NCBI RefSeq assembly: GCF_009765355.1
Contig: NZ_VTHK01000011.1
Location: 175,379-239,378, forward strand
DNA: 64,000 nucleotides
Direction: 5' to 3'
DNA from: Amycolatopsis anabasis
GTDB lineage: Bacteria > Actinomycetota > Actinomycetes > Mycobacteriales > Pseudonocardiaceae
Shown: piece after piece, positions 36,703 through 45,752 of the stretch
How the letters are laid out: every line of letters starts with the position of its first letter
How positions within the stretch are numbered: the stretch's first letter is position 1
Made by a program: the position numbers and the translations under genes
The notes under the pieces: generated by a model
What the model saw: only the letters and a program-made list of their open reading frames with translations
Database searches by the model: none
What the model was told of the DNA's origin: nothing

Positions 36703-36890
36703 CCCTCGTGCCGCCCCGGTCCCGGTAGGGCCGGGCTGCGGGTTACAAGATACAGGCATTTCATGCCGCTTGTTCGATGGTTCGTCTCGCCTGTGCCCGT
36801 TTCCCGCCGCTGACCAGCCACTAAGGCGGTGTGACAGGACTGCGCAGACCGTCAGCCGCAAACTGGGGCGCGCCCTGGAGTGGGAAACTG

Positions 36891-36932
36891 GCTTCCGGCT
36901 GGGTGGGCTGGGGAGTCCCCCCAGCCGGAAGC
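36891..36932 (+). promoter_or_regulatory. Leader hairpin upstream of the MHS transporter
   Basis: GCTTCCGGCTGGG (36891-36903) and CCCAGCCGGAAGC (36920-36932) are perfect 13-bp inverted arms ending 53 bp before the transporter start. Could be an attenuator or an operator. No riboswitch class was recognised in the leader. Confidence 0.4.
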
Positions 36933-36985
36933 GGGCCGGTGGTGTGAACCCGGAATAGGGTAGCCATTTTTAGAAAGGTGCCGAG

Positions 36986-38308
36986 GTGGCGGACCACTGC
37001 GTTTCGGCGACTCGGCAGGCCGCGCGGAGACGGGCCGTGCTGGCGGCCGCGGTGGGGACATTGCTCGAATACTACGACTATTATCTTTTTGGCCTGGCTG
37101 CGAGTGTGGTTTTCCCGAAGGTGTTCTTTCCCGCCGGTGATCCGGTCGCGGCTGAATTGGCGTCGTTCGCCACGTTCGCGGTCGGGTTCGTTTTACGGCC
37201 GGTCGGCGGAATCGTGTTCGGTCATATCGCGGATCGGGTGGGCCGGAAAACGGCGCTGATCATAACCATTGTGCTGATGGGGGTGGCCACGATGCTGATC
37301 GGAGTGCTGCCCGGGTACCGGCAGATCGGGCTGTGGGCGCCGATTCTGCTGGTGGTGCTGCGCCTGGTTCAGGGGCTTTCCACCGGCGGTGAGATGGGCG
37401 GGGCGACTTCGCTTGCGGTCGAGCACGCGCCGCCGCACCGGCGCGGGTTGTACGGTTCGTTGCTGCTTTCCGGGGCGGGGGTCGCGTTGTTCGTTTCCGC
37501 CGGGTTGATGGACGCCTTTTCCACCTTGCCGGACGAGCAGTTCCTTTCCTGGGGCTGGCGGGTGCCATTCATGCTCAGCGGGCTCCTGCTGGTGGCCGGC
37601 CTGCTGATCCGGTCGAGGGTCCTGGAGACGCCGGAATTCGAGCGGGTCCGGGGCCGACGGGCGAAACGGGCCCGCTGGCCGCTGCTGGCCGTGCTGCGGC
37701 GGCCGCGCAGCCTGGTCTTCGGCATCATGTTCGGCTTCGCCAACAGCATCGGCGGTTATGTGGTGACCACCTATGGCACCGCGTACCTGCACGGCCGGGG
37801 GTTCTCCGCGACGATGGCGTACACCGCCACGATGGTGGCCGCCGGGGTGGAGGTGGTGATCGCGCCGGCCTGGGGCCTGCTGTCCGACCGGATCGGGCGG
37901 CGGCCGGTGTTCCTCGGCGGCTGCCTCGGGCTGGCACTGGCCATTTTCCCGGTGTTCTGGCTGTTCGACACCGGTGATCCGGTGTTGGTCTGCCTGGCCA
38001 TGGTGCTCGGCTTCTCCGGCTGCGTGATCGCGATGTCCGCGCTGTCTCAGACGATCCTGTCCGAGCTGTTCGACACCACGGCCAGGGCGACCGGGATCGG
38101 CCTGGGCTACCAGTTCACCGCGGTGCTCGCCGGTGGATTCGCGCCGGCGATCTGCACCGCGCTGGTGGCGGCTGCGGGCGGCGCGGCGTGGGGCGTCTGT
38201 CTGTACGTGATCGGAGCCTGCGTGCTCAGCACGTTCGCGATCTTCCGGTTGCCGGACCGCGCGGGTGACCCGTTGCCGGTCACCACCGACCAGAGGAGCG
38301 GCGGATGA
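36986..38308 (+). CDS. MHS-family MFS transporter
   Basis: 440 aa, 12 predicted membrane segments. GTG start. The N-terminal LEYYDYYLFGLAA and FGHIADRVGRKTAL, LRLVQGLSTGGEMGG and LSDRIGRRPVF are typical of the metabolite:H+ symporter branch (KgtP, ProP, ShiA). Transports a small organic acid, amino acid or betaine in symport with protons; the substrate is not predictable. Its stop overlaps the next gene's start by 4 bp, so it probably imports the substrate of the dimethylformamidase-like enzyme. Confidence 0.9.
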   Translation: MADHCVSATRQAARRRAVLAAAVGTLLEYYDYYLFGLAASVVFPKVFFPAGDPVAAELASFATFAVGFVLRPVGGIVFGHIADRVGRKTALIITIVLMGVATMLIGVLPGYRQIGLWAPILLVVLRLVQGLSTGGEMGGATSLAVEHAPPHRRGLYGSLLLSGAGVALFVSAGLMDAFSTLPDEQFLSWGWRVPFMLSGLLLVAGLLIRSRVLETPEFERVRGRRAKRARWPLLAVLRRPRSLVFGIMFGFANSIGGYVVTTYGTAYLHGRGFSATMAYTATMVAAGVEVVIAPAWGLLSDRIGRRPVFLGGCLGLALAIFPVFWLFDTGDPVLVCLAMVLGFSGCVIAMSALSQTILSELFDTTARATGIGLGYQFTAVLAGGFAPAICTALVAAAGGAAWGVCLYVIGACVLSTFAIFRLPDRAGDPLPVTTDQRSGG

Positions 38309-39897
38309 GCCTGATCGGGTACGTCAGTGACGAACGTTATCTCGCCCTGCCGCAAGTGGCAGTGGAGATCACCGACGGGCGCCGGCACTGGTGGACGCGG
38401 TCGACCGCGAGCGGCGCGATTCACGTCGACCTGCCGCCCGGCGATTACCGGGTCACCCTGGCCAGGGACGGGTACGGGGCCAAGCATGCCGACGCCTGGC
38501 TGGGTTCTGGGCGGCCGCACCAGTTCCGGCTGCTGTCCGACCGGATTCTGGGCTATGTATGGCCGAAGTGGGTCCGGGCCGGGGACCGGGGAGAATTCCG
38601 GGTGCACAGCCCGGAGCCGTACCGGCTGAGCTTGTGGCGTCATGGCGCGGAGGCCGAACCGGAACGGCTGATCGGCTGGTTCGACGAGCACGCGCCCCGC
38701 GCCACCGTGCAGGTGACCCCGGACGGCGACTACACCGGTGACGGCGTGCGCTTCAACGAGCAGGGCTACACCGATCCCGCGCATCGCCAGTACCTGTCCG
38801 CGCCCGGACGCGGCGGGCTGTACTTCTTCCGGGCCGAAGGCGAATCCGGGGCGCGTTTCTCCTTCCCCTGGGTAGTCGCGCCCGGCCGACCCGGTTCGCC
38901 GATCGCGGTGCTCGCCTCCACCAACACCTGGAACGCCTACAACAATTTCGGCGGCCGGAGCAACTACGTCAACGCCGCCGGCCTGCCGGACGCGCCGGTT
39001 CTGGTGCCCCGCCGGGAAATGCGCCGATACCAGGAGTCGGGTTTCAGCGAACACGAGCACCCGGACGAGGCATACCCGCCGCTGTCCTTCGACCGGCCGG
39101 AGCCGCTGAACCAGATTGATCCGGGCGACCGTCCGGAGGACCCGATCCGGGGCCGCCAGCCCTGCCATCTCGCGGCGGCCGAATGGCGGCTGATCAGCTG
39201 GCTGGAGCGCTCCGGCTACCGGCACGACCTGTACGCCGATGCCCATCTGCATGACGGCACGCTGAACCTGGACGACTACCGGGTGTTGGTGCTGAACTCG
39301 CATCCGGAGTACTGGTCCCGGCAGATGTATTCCGCGGTGCATTCCTGGGTGCACGAACGCGGCGGCAAACTCGCCTACCTGGGCGGCAACGGCGTCGACT
39401 GCGAGGTCGAGTTCACCGAGGCGAACACCGCGTTGCGGTTCCGCACCCAGGCTGCCGGGGCGCACGAGAGCCGGATACACCGCAGCTTCCGGCCCACCTC
39501 AGGGCTGCTCGGTGTGGTGTTCACCAGCGCGGGCGCGATGACCGGCGCGCCGTACGAAGTATGCGATCCGGATCATTGGGCGTTCACCGATACCGGCCTG
39601 GCCGCCGGCGACCTGTTCGGCGTCCGGAGCCTGCACGAACGGTGCCCCGGCGGGGCGTCCGCGCACGAGACCGACAAGACCGGCCGCCACACCCCGCCCG
39701 GAACCCGGTTGCTGGCCCGCGGCCGCAATCCCGGCGAAGGCGGCGCCGAGATCGTCAGCTTCCGAACCGGCAGCGGCGGCGAGGTGTTCTCCGCCGGTTC
39801 CATTGCCTGGCCCGCCGCGGTGCTGGTGGACGACGTGGTCTCCACCATCACCCGCAATGTCCTGGACCGTTTCCTCGCCGGGGCACCACTGCCCTGA
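38305..39897 (+). CDS. N,N-dimethylformamidase large-subunit-like protein
   Basis: 530 aa, translationally coupled (ATGA) to the transporter. Matches the C-terminal domain of the dimethylformamidase beta subunit: SPEPYRLSLWRHG beta domain, VLASTNTWNAYNNFGGRS, then the glutamine-amidotransferase-like part DYRVLVLNSHPEYWS, GGKLAYLGGNGVD and FSAGSIAWPAAVL. Known DMFase is an Fe-dependent amidohydrolase of an alpha and a larger beta subunit; this protein is shorter than the usual beta subunit (about 760 aa) and no small subunit gene is adjacent. It may act on another small amide. Confidence 0.85.
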   Translation: MSLIGYVSDERYLALPQVAVEITDGRRHWWTRSTASGAIHVDLPPGDYRVTLARDGYGAKHADAWLGSGRPHQFRLLSDRILGYVWPKWVRAGDRGEFRVHSPEPYRLSLWRHGAEAEPERLIGWFDEHAPRATVQVTPDGDYTGDGVRFNEQGYTDPAHRQYLSAPGRGGLYFFRAEGESGARFSFPWVVAPGRPGSPIAVLASTNTWNAYNNFGGRSNYVNAAGLPDAPVLVPRREMRRYQESGFSEHEHPDEAYPPLSFDRPEPLNQIDPGDRPEDPIRGRQPCHLAAAEWRLISWLERSGYRHDLYADAHLHDGTLNLDDYRVLVLNSHPEYWSRQMYSAVHSWVHERGGKLAYLGGNGVDCEVEFTEANTALRFRTQAAGAHESRIHRSFRPTSGLLGVVFTSAGAMTGAPYEVCDPDHWAFTDTGLAAGDLFGVRSLHERCPGGASAHETDKTGRHTPPGTRLLARGRNPGEGGAEIVSFRTGSGGEVFSAGSIAWPAAVLVDDVVSTITRNVLDRFLAGAPLP

Positions 39898-39973
39898 ATG
39901 ACACTTTCGGGACGTTCACCGTCCGCAACGCGTCGTTCACGACGCTCAACGTCCGTTATGCGTCGTTCAGGGC
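39898..39973. repeat. Short tandem GAACGACGC/GGACGTT repeat element
   Basis: On the minus strand the segment reads as degenerate units of the form TGAACGACGC - AT/GT - GCGGACGTTGA - GCGTCG, repeated about three times. It lies exactly between two convergent stop codons and supplies the last codons and the TAA of the SARP gene at 39956. I associate such elements with intergenic regions of Amycolatopsis genomes from memory only. Confidence 0.5.
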
Positions 39974-42900
39974 AGCGCCCTTCCCAGTGTGGTAACCGAT
40001 TTCCCGGGCGAGTGCCCGGGCCTGGTCGTGCAGGACGCGGGCGTCACCGTGCTGCCCCAGCCGTTCGCGGACCATCCCGAGGCCGCGCAACGCGTCGACC
40101 TCTCGCGCGCGATGGCCGATTTCGCGGGCCAGCGCCAGGGCCTGCCGGTGATGGGCAAGGGCGTCTTCGTAACGGCCGAGCCGTTCGCAGACCAGGCCCA
40201 GCCCGCACAACGCATAGCTTTCGTCGGCACGGTTGCCGACCTCCCGGGCGATGGCCAGGGCTTCACGGTGGTGGGCAAGGGCGTCCTGGTAACGGCCGAG
40301 CCGTTCGCAGACCAGGCCCAGCCCGCACAACGCATAGCCTTCCCCGGCGCGATGCCCGATTTCGCGGGCGATGGCCAGGGCTTCACGGTGGTGGGAAAGA
40401 GCATTCCGGTAGTGGCCGAGGTGCCGGTGCACCTCGCCGAGGCGGCAGCGGGCATAGCCTTCGTGTGCCCGGTGGCCGATCTGGCGGGCCAGGTCCAGGG
40501 CCCGGCGGTGCTGTTCGAGGGCGGCGGGATAGTCCCCCAGTCGATTGTGGACGACGCCGAGTTCGCACCGGGCAAAGCATTCCCCGGCGCGGTGCCCGAT
40601 TTCGCGGGCGATCGCCAGGGCCTGGTGGTGGTGCGCAAGGGCTTCGTGGTACTGCCCCAGGCGTTCGCAGGCGACGCCGAGGTGGGCCAGCGCGTCGCTC
40701 TCACCGGCCCGGTCGCCGATGTCGCGGGCGATCGCGAGGGCCTGCCGGTTGGCCGAGATCGCCTCCCGGTAACGCCCGAAAAGCCCATGCATGACACCGA
40801 GATCGCGTAACGCATCGCCTTCGTGGCCGTGTTCACCGGCCGCCCGGAAGAGCACCATCGCCTGCTGGTGACAGGCAAGTGCCCGCTCGTACCGATCGAG
40901 CCGGTAGTAGTCGTGGCCGAGCCGGCGCAGCGCCCGTCCTTCGTCGATCCGGTCGCCGGTGTCGCGGGCGGCGGTCAGGGCATGGGTGTCGAGGGTGAGC
41001 GCGTCCGCGAGGTGATTGCGCAGGTGGAGATAGGGTCCGAGGAGCCGGGAAAGCCGGTCGGCGTGGGCTTGGCCGGCGGCGGCCAGCAGATTGGGCCGTT
41101 CGGTGTCCAGCCAGGCCAGGGCCTGGTCGTAATCGCACAATTCCCGGCCCGGAGCGGGCAGTTCGCCCCGGCGATCCCGCTCGTGGGGGGCGAGGGTGTG
41201 CACGGCCTTCGCGGTGGTGCGGAGGTAGTAGTCCAGCAGGCGGGTGATCGCGGCCTGCCGTTCGGCCTCCGGTTCGTGGTCCTGGACCGTGGCGCGGGCG
41301 TAGTGCCGCAGGAGATCGTGGAACCGGTAGCGCCCCGGCATCGGCTGTTGCAGGACATGCACATCGACCAGCGCCTCGAGAAGCCGTTCGGTGGCGTCGA
41401 GATCGTCGTCGCCCAGCGCCGCCGCGGCGTGGGCGTCCAGGTCCGGGCCCGGATGCAGGCCGAGTAGCCGGAACAGGCGTTGCTGCTCGCCGGTCAGCTG
41501 CCGGTAGGACAGCGAGAACGCGGCGGCCACACTGCGATCCCCGGCGGACAGCTCGGCCAGCCGCCGCTGTCCCCGGCGGAGCCGGTCGGTCAGGTAACGC
41601 AGGGACCACGCCGGGCGGGTGCGTAACCGTGCGGCGGCGATCCGCAGAGCCAGCGGCAGGCGGCCACACAGCCGCACCGCTTCGTCGACGCTGTCCGGGT
41701 CTACGGCGAGGCGGTCGTCGTCCACGATGCGGGTGAACAGCTCGACCGCGTCGGTCCGCGGGAGCACGTCCAGGGACAGCGTGTGGGCGTCGAGGTCGAC
41801 CATCCGGCGGCGACTGGTGATCAGCGTCAGGCAGCGGGCCGTGCCCGGCAGCAGCGGCCGCACCTGGTCGGCGTCGGCGGCGTTGTCCAGCACCACCAGC
41901 GCCGCGCGATCGGCCAGTTCCGCCCGCCACAGTCCGGCGCGGGCAGCCAGTTCGCCGGGTATCCGCTCGCCGGGAACGCCAAGTGCCCGCAGCAGGGTGT
42001 CCAGCGCGGCCAGTGGCTCGGTGGGCCGGTGGCCGGCGGTGTGGCCGTGCAGGTTGATGAACAGCTGCGCGTCGGGATAGCGCTCGATCAGCCGGTGGGC
42101 CACGTGCACGGCCAGTGCCGTCTTGCCGACCCCGGCGCTGCCGTCGATCGCCTCCACCACCGCCGCCGTTGCCGGCCCCGTCCCGGCGGCCGCGAGCAAC
42201 CGGCGCAGTTCGGCTTCGCGGCCGGTGAAATCCTGGACATCACCGGGCAGCGTGTTGCGGCCCGGTGGCGCGGGCGTGGCCAGCGCGGGGTCCCCGCGCA
42301 GGATCCGCTCATGCAGTCGCCGCAGCTCCTCCCCGGGGTCGATGCCCAGCTCGTCGGCGAGGCGGCGGCGCCCGTCCTGGAAGACGTCCAGGGCGGCGGC
42401 CTGGCGCCCGCACCGGCAGAGGGCGAGCATGAGCAGCGCCCGGAGCCTTTCCTGCAGCGGGTGACCAGTCACCAGCCGGGTGAGCTCGGCGATGCTCTCC
42501 GCGGTCCGACCCCGATCCAGATTGATGGTGGCCCGGAGCTCGAGCGCACCGAGGTGCCGCTCCTGCAACCGTTGCCGTTCGGCCTCCAGCAGCGGGCCGT
42601 CCAGTCCGCCGAACGGTTCCCCGCGCCAGAGCGCGAGGGCGGCGTCGACCTGATCTGCCGCGCCCGGCAGATCACCGGTGCGGTACCGCTCGCGGGCCGC
42701 GTCGAGGTGTCGTTCGAAGGCAACGAGGTCGAGATCCGCCGGATCGCCGCGCAGCAGATAACCGGCTTTGGTGAAGACCAGCGGTGGTTCCGCCGGTGCG
42801 GCATCGGCCCGCAGCACCCGGCGGAGACGGCTGACATAGGTCTGCACGGCGTTGCGGGCATCGCGCGGACCGCGGTCGCCCCATACCCCGTCGACGATCT

Positions 42901-43045
42901 TGTGCACCGGAACCGGCCGGTTCAGTTCCAGCACCAGCACCGCGAGTACTGCCTGCTGCCTGGCCCAGCCCAGTTCGATTTTCCGGCCGGTCCGCCAGGC
43001 GGTGAGCGGTCCCAGCACGGAAAACCGGATATCCGACGACGTCAT
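39956..43045 (-). CDS. SARP-NB-ARC-TPR transcriptional regulator
   Basis: 1,029 aa. ATG with GGGGAGG upstream. Domains: SARP winged helix (about 5-95), activation domain (to about 250), NB-ARC with GSAGVGKTAL Walker A near 300 and ALVVLDNAADADQV, then at least seven TPR-like repeats of exactly 40 residues (for instance ALAHHREALAIAREIGHRA) filling the C-terminal third. Likely a transcriptional activator using ATP- and TPR-dependent sensing; its targets are unknown. Divergent from the NB-ARC-TPR gene at 43405. Confidence 0.92.
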   Translation of the reverse strand: MTSSDIRFSVLGPLTAWRTGRKIELGWARQQAVLAVLVLELNRPVPVHKIVDGVWGDRGPRDARNAVQTYVSRLRRVLRADAAPAEPPLVFTKAGYLLRGDPADLDLVAFERHLDAARERYRTGDLPGAADQVDAALALWRGEPFGGLDGPLLEAERQRLQERHLGALELRATINLDRGRTAESIAELTRLVTGHPLQERLRALLMLALCRCGRQAAALDVFQDGRRRLADELGIDPGEELRRLHERILRGDPALATPAPPGRNTLPGDVQDFTGREAELRRLLAAAGTGPATAAVVEAIDGSAGVGKTALAVHVAHRLIERYPDAQLFINLHGHTAGHRPTEPLAALDTLLRALGVPGERIPGELAARAGLWRAELADRAALVVLDNAADADQVRPLLPGTARCLTLITSRRRMVDLDAHTLSLDVLPRTDAVELFTRIVDDDRLAVDPDSVDEAVRLCGRLPLALRIAAARLRTRPAWSLRYLTDRLRRGQRRLAELSAGDRSVAAAFSLSYRQLTGEQQRLFRLLGLHPGPDLDAHAAAALGDDDLDATERLLEALVDVHVLQQPMPGRYRFHDLLRHYARATVQDHEPEAERQAAITRLLDYYLRTTAKAVHTLAPHERDRRGELPAPGRELCDYDQALAWLDTERPNLLAAAGQAHADRLSRLLGPYLHLRNHLADALTLDTHALTAARDTGDRIDEGRALRRLGHDYYRLDRYERALACHQQAMVLFRAAGEHGHEGDALRDLGVMHGLFGRYREAISANRQALAIARDIGDRAGESDALAHLGVACERLGQYHEALAHHHQALAIAREIGHRAGECFARCELGVVHNRLGDYPAALEQHRRALDLARQIGHRAHEGYARCRLGEVHRHLGHYRNALSHHREALAIAREIGHRAGEGYALCGLGLVCERLGRYQDALAHHREALAIAREVGNRADESYALCGLGLVCERLGRYEDALAHHRQALALAREIGHRAREVDALRGLGMVRERLGQHGDARVLHDQARALAREIGYHTGKGAALNDA
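40021..40800 (-). repeat. 120-bp tandem repeats encoding TPR units
   Basis: Period is exactly 120 bp. Copies at 40169 and 40289 are nearly identical over 60 bases (both contain GTAACGGCCGAGCCGTTCGC). Each unit codes one 40-residue TPR motif of the SARP regulator. The low divergence points to recent duplication or gene conversion. Confidence 0.85.
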
Positions 43046-43404
43046 CGGCCCCGCCTCCCCAGCGGACCAGCGTAGAAGACCGATCCGGAGACGAACAGCG
43101 CCGAACGAGCGACCGCGATTCCTTTCCAGTGCCGGGTCGGTCGGTATTGGCGAGAGATTTCCCGGACACCGTTGAGAGGAAGAGACATGAACGACGCCAA
43201 TGCCACGCGCGCGTCATGACTACCACCGTCCCTGTTCCACAGGTGCGACACAACGCTCCTTCGAGTGGACCTTAGGCCGAGAATTGCAGAGTCGGAATTT
43301 CACCCAGCTCGCTGCCTCCATATGGGCATGAATAGATGCTCCGTGCAGGTGGTGTTCGTCCGGAACACGCGGAGCTTAGGCCGTGAGCCGACAGACTGAA
43401 CCTC
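43046..43404. other. Divergent promoter region
   Basis: About 360 bp between the SARP regulator and the NB-ARC-TPR gene. It must contain both promoters. I see no confident gene, operator palindrome or RNA here. Confidence 0.45.
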
Positions 43405-45561
43405 ATGAACGGCAAGACCGGTGTCCATAATGAGGCCGGTGATGGGGTGACCGGTTCGGTGGTGCAGGCCGGGTCGATCCAGCACGTCTCGTTGACCGGC
43501 GCAGGCCATGGTGACCCTGGACGGGCTGGGTCGCCTCCGCGACAGTTGCCGTTGGCGATCCGGGATTTCACCGGTCGCGCCGAGTACGTGACCGCTCTGG
43601 ACGCGCTCCTGCCCGCCCACGATGAGAGCGGTGGTTCGAGCGCGGTGGTGATCTCGGCGGTGGACGGCGCAGCGGGGATCGGCAAGACCACGCTGGCGGT
43701 GTGGTGGGGGCATCGGGTGCGGGACCGGTTCCCCGACGGCACCCTGTACTTCAACCTGCGCGGGTACGGGCCCGGAACCCCGGCCAACGTGAGCGAAGTG
43801 CTGGAAAGCTTCCTGCGCGGGCTCGAGGTACCCGCGGGCGCGATACCGAACGATGTGGAGGCGCGGGCCGCGCTGCTCCGGTCGTTGCTGGCCGGGCGGC
43901 GGCTGCTGATGGTGCTGGACAACGCCGAAGGCGCCGACCAGGTCCGCCCGCTGCTGCCCGGAACCCCGGGCTGCGCGGTACTGGTGACCAGCCGGGACAG
44001 CCTCACCGGCCTGGTGGTCACCGAAGGCGCGCACCGCCTCACCCTCGACCTGCTCACCGCGTCCGAAGCGGACGAACTGGTGCGCGGCATCATCGGACCG
44101 GTACGCGCGGCGGCCGAACCCGGTGCGGTGGCCGACCTGATCCGGCTCTGCGCCCGGTTACCGCTGGCATTGCGGATCGCCGCAACCCGTGCCACCGGCC
44201 CGCACGCCACGGTCGCCGACGTCGTCGCTGACCTGGCGAACGACCGGTACCGGCTGGACGCGCTGAGCTGGGGCCGCGACGAGAAAGCGGCGGTGCGGAG
44301 GGTGTTCGACTGGTCCTACCGTCGCCTCTCCCCCGAACAGGCACGCCTGCTCCGGCGCCTGAGCCTGCACCCCGGACCCGAAATCGGCCTGCACGTCGCA
44401 GCCGCGATCGCGGACCAAGACCTCGGCCTCACGCGGCGGCAGCTCGACACGCTCGCCGAGGCGCACCTGATCGAACCGGCCGGGCGAGCCCGTTACCGCT
44501 TTCACGACCTCCTACACGACTACGCCGTCGAACGTGCCCGGGGCGACCCCGCCGCGGAGCGGAACCACACTCGGAACCGCGTACTGCGGTGGTACGCCTG
44601 GCACGCCATCACTGCCTACCAGGTCCTGCATCCCGCACACGCATCCTGGAATCCCGCACTGAACGCCGCGACTCGCACCACTCCCGAGATCACCTTCACC
44701 GGTCCCGAGCGGGCATGGGCATGGCTCGACACCGAATCCGTCAACCTGGTCGCCGCGACCAGATCAGCCGATCAGCAGAATCTGCACCAGTTCACGGCCC
44801 TCCTCTCCCACACCACCGGCATCACGCTGTTCTGGCGGCGGGACTGGGACACCCTGCTCGACAACCATCAGCGGGGGCTGGACGCGGCCCGCCGCGGCGG
44901 TGACCGCATCGTGGAAACCCACGCCCTGCTGAACCTGGGCGCGGTCTACCGGGCGAACGGCCGATGGCGAGACGCCACGGAGATGTACCTGGAGGCCCTA
45001 CACCTGGCTCGTGCACTCGGCAACCCATGGCTCGAAGCGAACGCGCTCAACGATCACGGCGTGCTGTATCTCGACCAGAAGCGGTACACCCGGGCGCGGG
45101 AATGTCTGCGGGCAGCGTTACCACTGAGCACCGGAGCGCAGAACGGGCGTCTGGAAAGCGTTATCGAAGGCAACCTCAGCACCGCGTACACCGGGATGGG
45201 GAAATACGAGCTGGCCCTCCGGCACGCCGAACGAGCCCTGCCCCTGCGCCAGCAGCTCGGCGACCACGGGGGCGAGGCCACCAGCCTGCACCAGATAGCC
45301 AAAGCCAGGCAGGGCATGGAGCAACATCGGGAGGCGGTGGCACTGTGCGAACAAGCCCTCGCCATCGAATCCCATCAACGCTACCCGCCCGAGACCGCCG
45401 TCATCTTGGAAACACTCGGCACCTCGCTGCGCCATCTGGGCGATATCGGAGGCGCACTCGGCTGCTGGCGTGATGCCCTGGCCATTTACGACAAGTTCAG
45501 CGATCACCACGCTCCGGCTCTAAGAGAACGGCTCCGTACCCTGAGAGAGGTCAGACACTGA
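43405..45561 (+). CDS. STAND NTPase: NB-ARC with TPR repeats
   Basis: 718 aa, no SARP domain. N-terminal GVTGSVVQAGSIQHV is a short motif of the type found at the start of NTPase/TPR proteins associated with small effector modules. NB-ARC follows (Walker A GAAGIGKTTL near 89-98; RLLMVLDNAEGADQV), then a winged-helix part (RYRFHDLLHDYAVE) and TPR repeats to the end. May be a signal-transducing ATPase or a defence-type STAND protein; no catalytic effector domain is visible. The C-terminus is related to the broken TPR fragment at 59165-59370. Confidence 0.85.
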   Translation: MNGKTGVHNEAGDGVTGSVVQAGSIQHVSLTGAGHGDPGRAGSPPRQLPLAIRDFTGRAEYVTALDALLPAHDESGGSSAVVISAVDGAAGIGKTTLAVWWGHRVRDRFPDGTLYFNLRGYGPGTPANVSEVLESFLRGLEVPAGAIPNDVEARAALLRSLLAGRRLLMVLDNAEGADQVRPLLPGTPGCAVLVTSRDSLTGLVVTEGAHRLTLDLLTASEADELVRGIIGPVRAAAEPGAVADLIRLCARLPLALRIAATRATGPHATVADVVADLANDRYRLDALSWGRDEKAAVRRVFDWSYRRLSPEQARLLRRLSLHPGPEIGLHVAAAIADQDLGLTRRQLDTLAEAHLIEPAGRARYRFHDLLHDYAVERARGDPAAERNHTRNRVLRWYAWHAITAYQVLHPAHASWNPALNAATRTTPEITFTGPERAWAWLDTESVNLVAATRSADQQNLHQFTALLSHTTGITLFWRRDWDTLLDNHQRGLDAARRGGDRIVETHALLNLGAVYRANGRWRDATEMYLEALHLARALGNPWLEANALNDHGVLYLDQKRYTRARECLRAALPLSTGAQNGRLESVIEGNLSTAYTGMGKYELALRHAERALPLRQQLGDHGGEATSLHQIAKARQGMEQHREAVALCEQALAIESHQRYPPETAVILETLGTSLRHLGDIGGALGCWRDALAIYDKFSDHHAPALRERLRTLREVRH

Positions 45562-45752
45562 CTCATGCTCTCAGCGCTGGACCTGGCCAACGAAGTATTC
45601 GCCGATGTACGACGTTGTTCCGCCACGACGAGCAGCCCCGGGGCCACCGAAGCTCTCCTCAGCCGCGAAGTTCGCCAGGGTGCTCACTGGACGTCCCCAA
45701 ACAGGACGTTCTCCGAAGACGTTTACGAAATTCCGCGTGGTTGTTTACACGG

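Noticed and set aside
36640..36985. Cobalamin-type riboswitch before the MHS transporter
   Set aside because: A GCCGCAAACTG string resembles part of the motif, but the other conserved blocks are missing or out of order.
40021..40800. CRISPR-like regularly spaced repeats
   Set aside because: The period is exactly 120 bp with no unique spacers, and every unit is in frame as a TPR motif.
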